Below, piece after piece: positions 5,912-7,602 of a stretch of 7,602 nt of DNA. Origin of the DNA: DATKMG01 sp035541995. Lineage in GTDB: Bacteria > Acidobacteriota > Terriglobia > Versatilivoradales > Versatilivoraceae. A program made the translations under genes and the position numbers. Location of the stretch: assembly GCA_035541995.1 (NCBI GenBank), contig DATKMG010000167.1:1-7602 (forward strand), written 5' to 3'. Within the stretch, counting starts at the first letter, position 1; each line of letters begins with the position of its first letter. The notes under the pieces were generated by a model. That model was given only the letters and a program-made list of their open reading frames with translations. It was not told the origin of the DNA and did no database searches.

Positions 5912-6383
5912 GAAATGACGGAGAAGAAGAAATAGCCCTGATTTTATTTGTATTTCGAGCCTTGACCGATCAGTCTCCGCGTCCTTGGTTAAATCTTTTG
6001 TCCCCGTGATACCCCATGACGATTCTGCCACCTGGCATTAATAACCTTGGCGTGGCGAAGAAGTGTCAGGGACCATTAGCTGAACGGGCTCAATCAAGGG
6101 ATGAGAAAGAAGGGAGTTTGGAGTGCGCCGGCAGAGCGAGGGACAGTGGTCCCATGCGCGACGGCGCTTTGGCTGCATGCCGAACCTTCGTGATCTCCTC
6201 CGTGTCATTCTGGTTCTTAAAGCTAGAACTAAAGCTAAAGCGGTGTCGCGCGGAGGACGCAATCCTCCGCTTGCCACCGCACTCCGAAGAGGCCGCTTCT
6301 CTTTTCTTTTTGCCTTGTGCCCCCTTTTGATTGACCCATTACCATTTGCTCCCGCCGTCTCCCTGCTGACTTTCCTTTGCAAG
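5912..6383. other. Convergent intergenic region with a palindromic element
   Basis: This 472-bp region separates the second TPR gene (plus) from the glycosidase-like gene (minus). It holds the palindromic element 6120-6285. At 5974-6000 it also has CTCCGCGTCCTTGGTTAAAT, which resembles the CTCCGTGTCATTCTGGTTCTT centre of that element. The longer frames here (plus 6016-6330 and minus 6038-6382) are low-complexity, Arg-rich readings through the element and are not genes. No classical terminator with a T-run is seen; the palindrome itself may end transcription from both sides. Confidence 0.6.
6120..6285. repeat. Palindromic intergenic element, copy 3 (largest)
   Basis: The left arm (6120-6170) begins GGAGTGCGCCGGCAGAGCG and ends GGCGCTTT; the right arm (6237-6285) begins AAAGCGGTGTCGCGC and ends CCACCGCACTCC. 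The arms match copy 1 but each carries an additional perfect hairpin: GGGAC-AGTG-GTCCC (6140-6153) on the left and GCGGAGGA-CGCAA-TCCTCCGC (6250-6270) on the right. The centre shares TCCGTGTCATT with copy 1 and contains a direct repeat AAAGCTA (6219-6225 and 6231-6237). It sits between convergent genes. Confidence 0.82.
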
Positions 6384-7602
6384 TCAGAGGATCTTCAATT
6401 CTCCCGAGTCGCTCGGCTCCTCAGGATTTGGCAGGCGGATTCTAACTTGAGTGCCGGATGCATAGACCGCTTGCTGTTGTTGCCCATCCTCGGACAAGAA
6501 CTCGTGGTTGATCAGGTCATCGGTCGCATGCGCGGCATTGAAGCGGGATACCTCCACGGCAGCATCAACCGCCCTCAATGTGACGGGATCGTCCCATTGA
6601 TACTTGTACACGAAAATCTCCCGATCGGGATTACCGGGCTTCTTCCAGCCGTACATGCGCCCAACCGGACAGACTGAGGGTAAGTCACCGGTCAAAATGT
6701 CGAGCAGCATTCGCCGTCGAATCTCCTTGCCGCTAAAATCGTGCCCTAGATCCGGATCGTTGTAAGTGGAGTGCTCCCACCAGGTCGTCATGACCGCATC
6801 GTGGAAGGCCAATTGCCATAAGGGCACAGGCCAGAAGGGAGCCTGTGCGCCGTAAGGTCCCGGCAGCTTGGCAGTTCCAAAGTGTTTGTAAGGAATCGCC
6901 CAATCCTTATTTTGCTCACTTCCAACGACACGGTCGTGCTGGCTGAACTGGGCGAACATCGCATTTCGAAATTGCGAATTCATCTTTCGATCATATGGCC
7001 AGGAACCGTAATTTTCAAGGCAGGTTCCAGCATTGAGCACATCAAAGTGCGCGGCCGTAAACTTTCCACGCAACTCGGTCGCCGCTTGCTTAAGGATCTC
7101 CAGGACGCGGCCTTCGTGACTGCTATACCATTGGAGTTCTCCGATTTTCCAGTTGGGACTTTTGGAACCGTCAGAGCGAGTCAAGGTTAGCCAGTCTTGA
7201 AAGAAAGGACCGCCTTTCAAGACCTCGTTCAGCCAGACCCAGGGAGCATAAAGGTAACCCAGGCGGTCCAGCTCTCCAAGCGTGTTACGATCCAGGTTGA
7301 TCCACTTATAGCCGGGATAGAGTTCATCGCCCCCATTGAGATTGAAATAACCAACAGGATAGACATAAGCCTTCGCCACCCCCCTTTGCTTAAGCTTTCG
7401 GAAGACGCCGGCATAATCGGCTTCGGAATCATGAAGGTAACCCACCATCACCAGTACTGCGCCAAATAGCTTTTCGAGCGACGGGCACTCTTCCAGTTTT
7501 TGCTGCAGGCTTCTGAAAAAACCTTCCTGTTTTGCATACTGGCGGTAAGCTCGTGCGATGGCCACATGCGAGGCAGAAGGAACAAACCGAAATCGCTGGG
7601 TT
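6384..7602 (-). CDS. Glycosidase-like protein (GH101/GH129/DUF5696-like), C-terminal part
   Basis: The frame is open to the right edge. Upstream of GTG 7565 the codons read QRFRFVPSASH and continue into VAIARAYRQYAKQEG, so the true start lies outside the window and the GTG is internal. About 405 residues are visible. Features suggesting a TIM-barrel glycosidase related to GH101, GH129 or DUF5696 proteins are the AxxYRxY entry motif, AAHFDVLNAG (Asp at 7041-7043, a candidate nucleophile), VGSEQNKDW (candidate acid/base Glu) and the block PVPLWQLAFHDAVMTTWW. These assignments are from memory of the families and have not been aligned. The known GH101 and GH129 enzymes act on alpha-GalNAc of mucin-type glycans, but the substrate here cannot be inferred. 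Whether it is secreted is unknown because the N-terminus is missing. It is convergent with the TPR pair. Confidence 0.6.
   Translation of the reverse strand, partial: TQRFRFVPSASHVAIARAYRQYAKQEGFFRSLQQKLEECPSLEKLFGAVLVMVGYLHDSEADYAGVFRKLKQRGVAKAYVYPVGYFNLNGGDELYPGYKWINLDRNTLGELDRLGYLYAPWVWLNEVLKGGPFFQDWLTLTRSDGSKSPNWKIGELQWYSSHEGRVLEILKQAATELRGKFTAAHFDVLNAGTCLENYGSWPYDRKMNSQFRNAMFAQFSQHDRVVGSEQNKDWAIPYKHFGTAKLPGPYGAQAPFWPVPLWQLAFHDAVMTTWWEHSTYNDPDLGHDFSGKEIRRRMLLDILTGDLPSVCPVGRMYGWKKPGNPDREIFVYKYQWDDPVTLRAVDAAVEVSRFNAAHATDDLINHEFLSEDGQQQQAVYASGTQVRIRLPNPEEPSDSGELKIL

Noticed and set aside
6016..6382. Open frames of 104 codons (plus) and 114 codons (minus) between the convergent genes
   Set aside because: Both are Arg/Ala/Leu-rich translations of palindromic element copy 3 and its flanks, as expected from a GC-rich inverted repeat.
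1..7602. CRISPR array, tRNA, rRNA or IS element with transposase
   Set aside because: No evenly spaced identical repeats, no tRNA-like cloverleaf, no rRNA-like sequence and no transposase-like protein were seen.

Overview
The window looks like chromosomal DNA from a free-living or host-associated bacterium of moderate GC content. It carries no phage, plasmid or IS genes. The best taxonomic hint is a family of intergenic palindromic repeats whose ends read GGAGTGCGCCGGCAGAGCG and, on the other side, CCACCGCACTCC. From memory, repeats of this look are common in Verrucomicrobiota such as Pedosphaera relatives. Tandem secreted TPR proteins, a mandelate racemase/muconate lactonizing-type enolase and a GH101/GH129/DUF5696-like glycosidase also suit Verrucomicrobiota, Acidobacteriota or Planctomycetota. 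This assignment is inference from recall, not a search result.

Layout. Positions 1-216 hold no gene I can support. Positions 217-1144 (minus strand) carry two adjacent genes, each encoding one five-helix half of a drug/metabolite (EamA) transporter. Positions 1145-1536 are intergenic and contain a palindromic repeat (1245-1382) and a diverged 46-bp direct duplication (about 1155-1200 and 1458-1503). Positions 1537-2649 (minus) encode an enolase-superfamily enzyme. Positions 2650-3132 are a divergent intergenic region with a strong GC-rich dyad at 2887-2938. Positions 3133-4617 and about 4658-5911 (plus) encode two paralogous TPR proteins with export signals. Positions 5912-6383 lie between convergent genes and contain a third, larger palindromic repeat (6120-6285). 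Positions 6384-7602 (minus) carry the C-terminal part of a large glycosidase-like protein that runs off the window.

Function. The half-transporter pair has a predicted opposite membrane topology, so the two proteins probably form a heterodimer that rebuilds the inverted-repeat fold of a full EamA transporter. The enolase-superfamily gene lies upstream in the same direction but is separated by 392 bp, so co-transcription is uncertain. The two TPR genes form a tight pair: the first stop overlaps an ATG (ATGA) that has a good Shine-Dalgarno sequence.

The most interesting place is the start of the second TPR gene. That ATG opens only a 15-codon frame. A 133-bp palindromic element (4716-4848) then lies between it and the signal-peptide coding sequence, so the element appears to have landed in or rewritten the 5' end of a gene. 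The three palindromic elements are modular: the ends are conserved, while the arms carry different small perfect hairpins.
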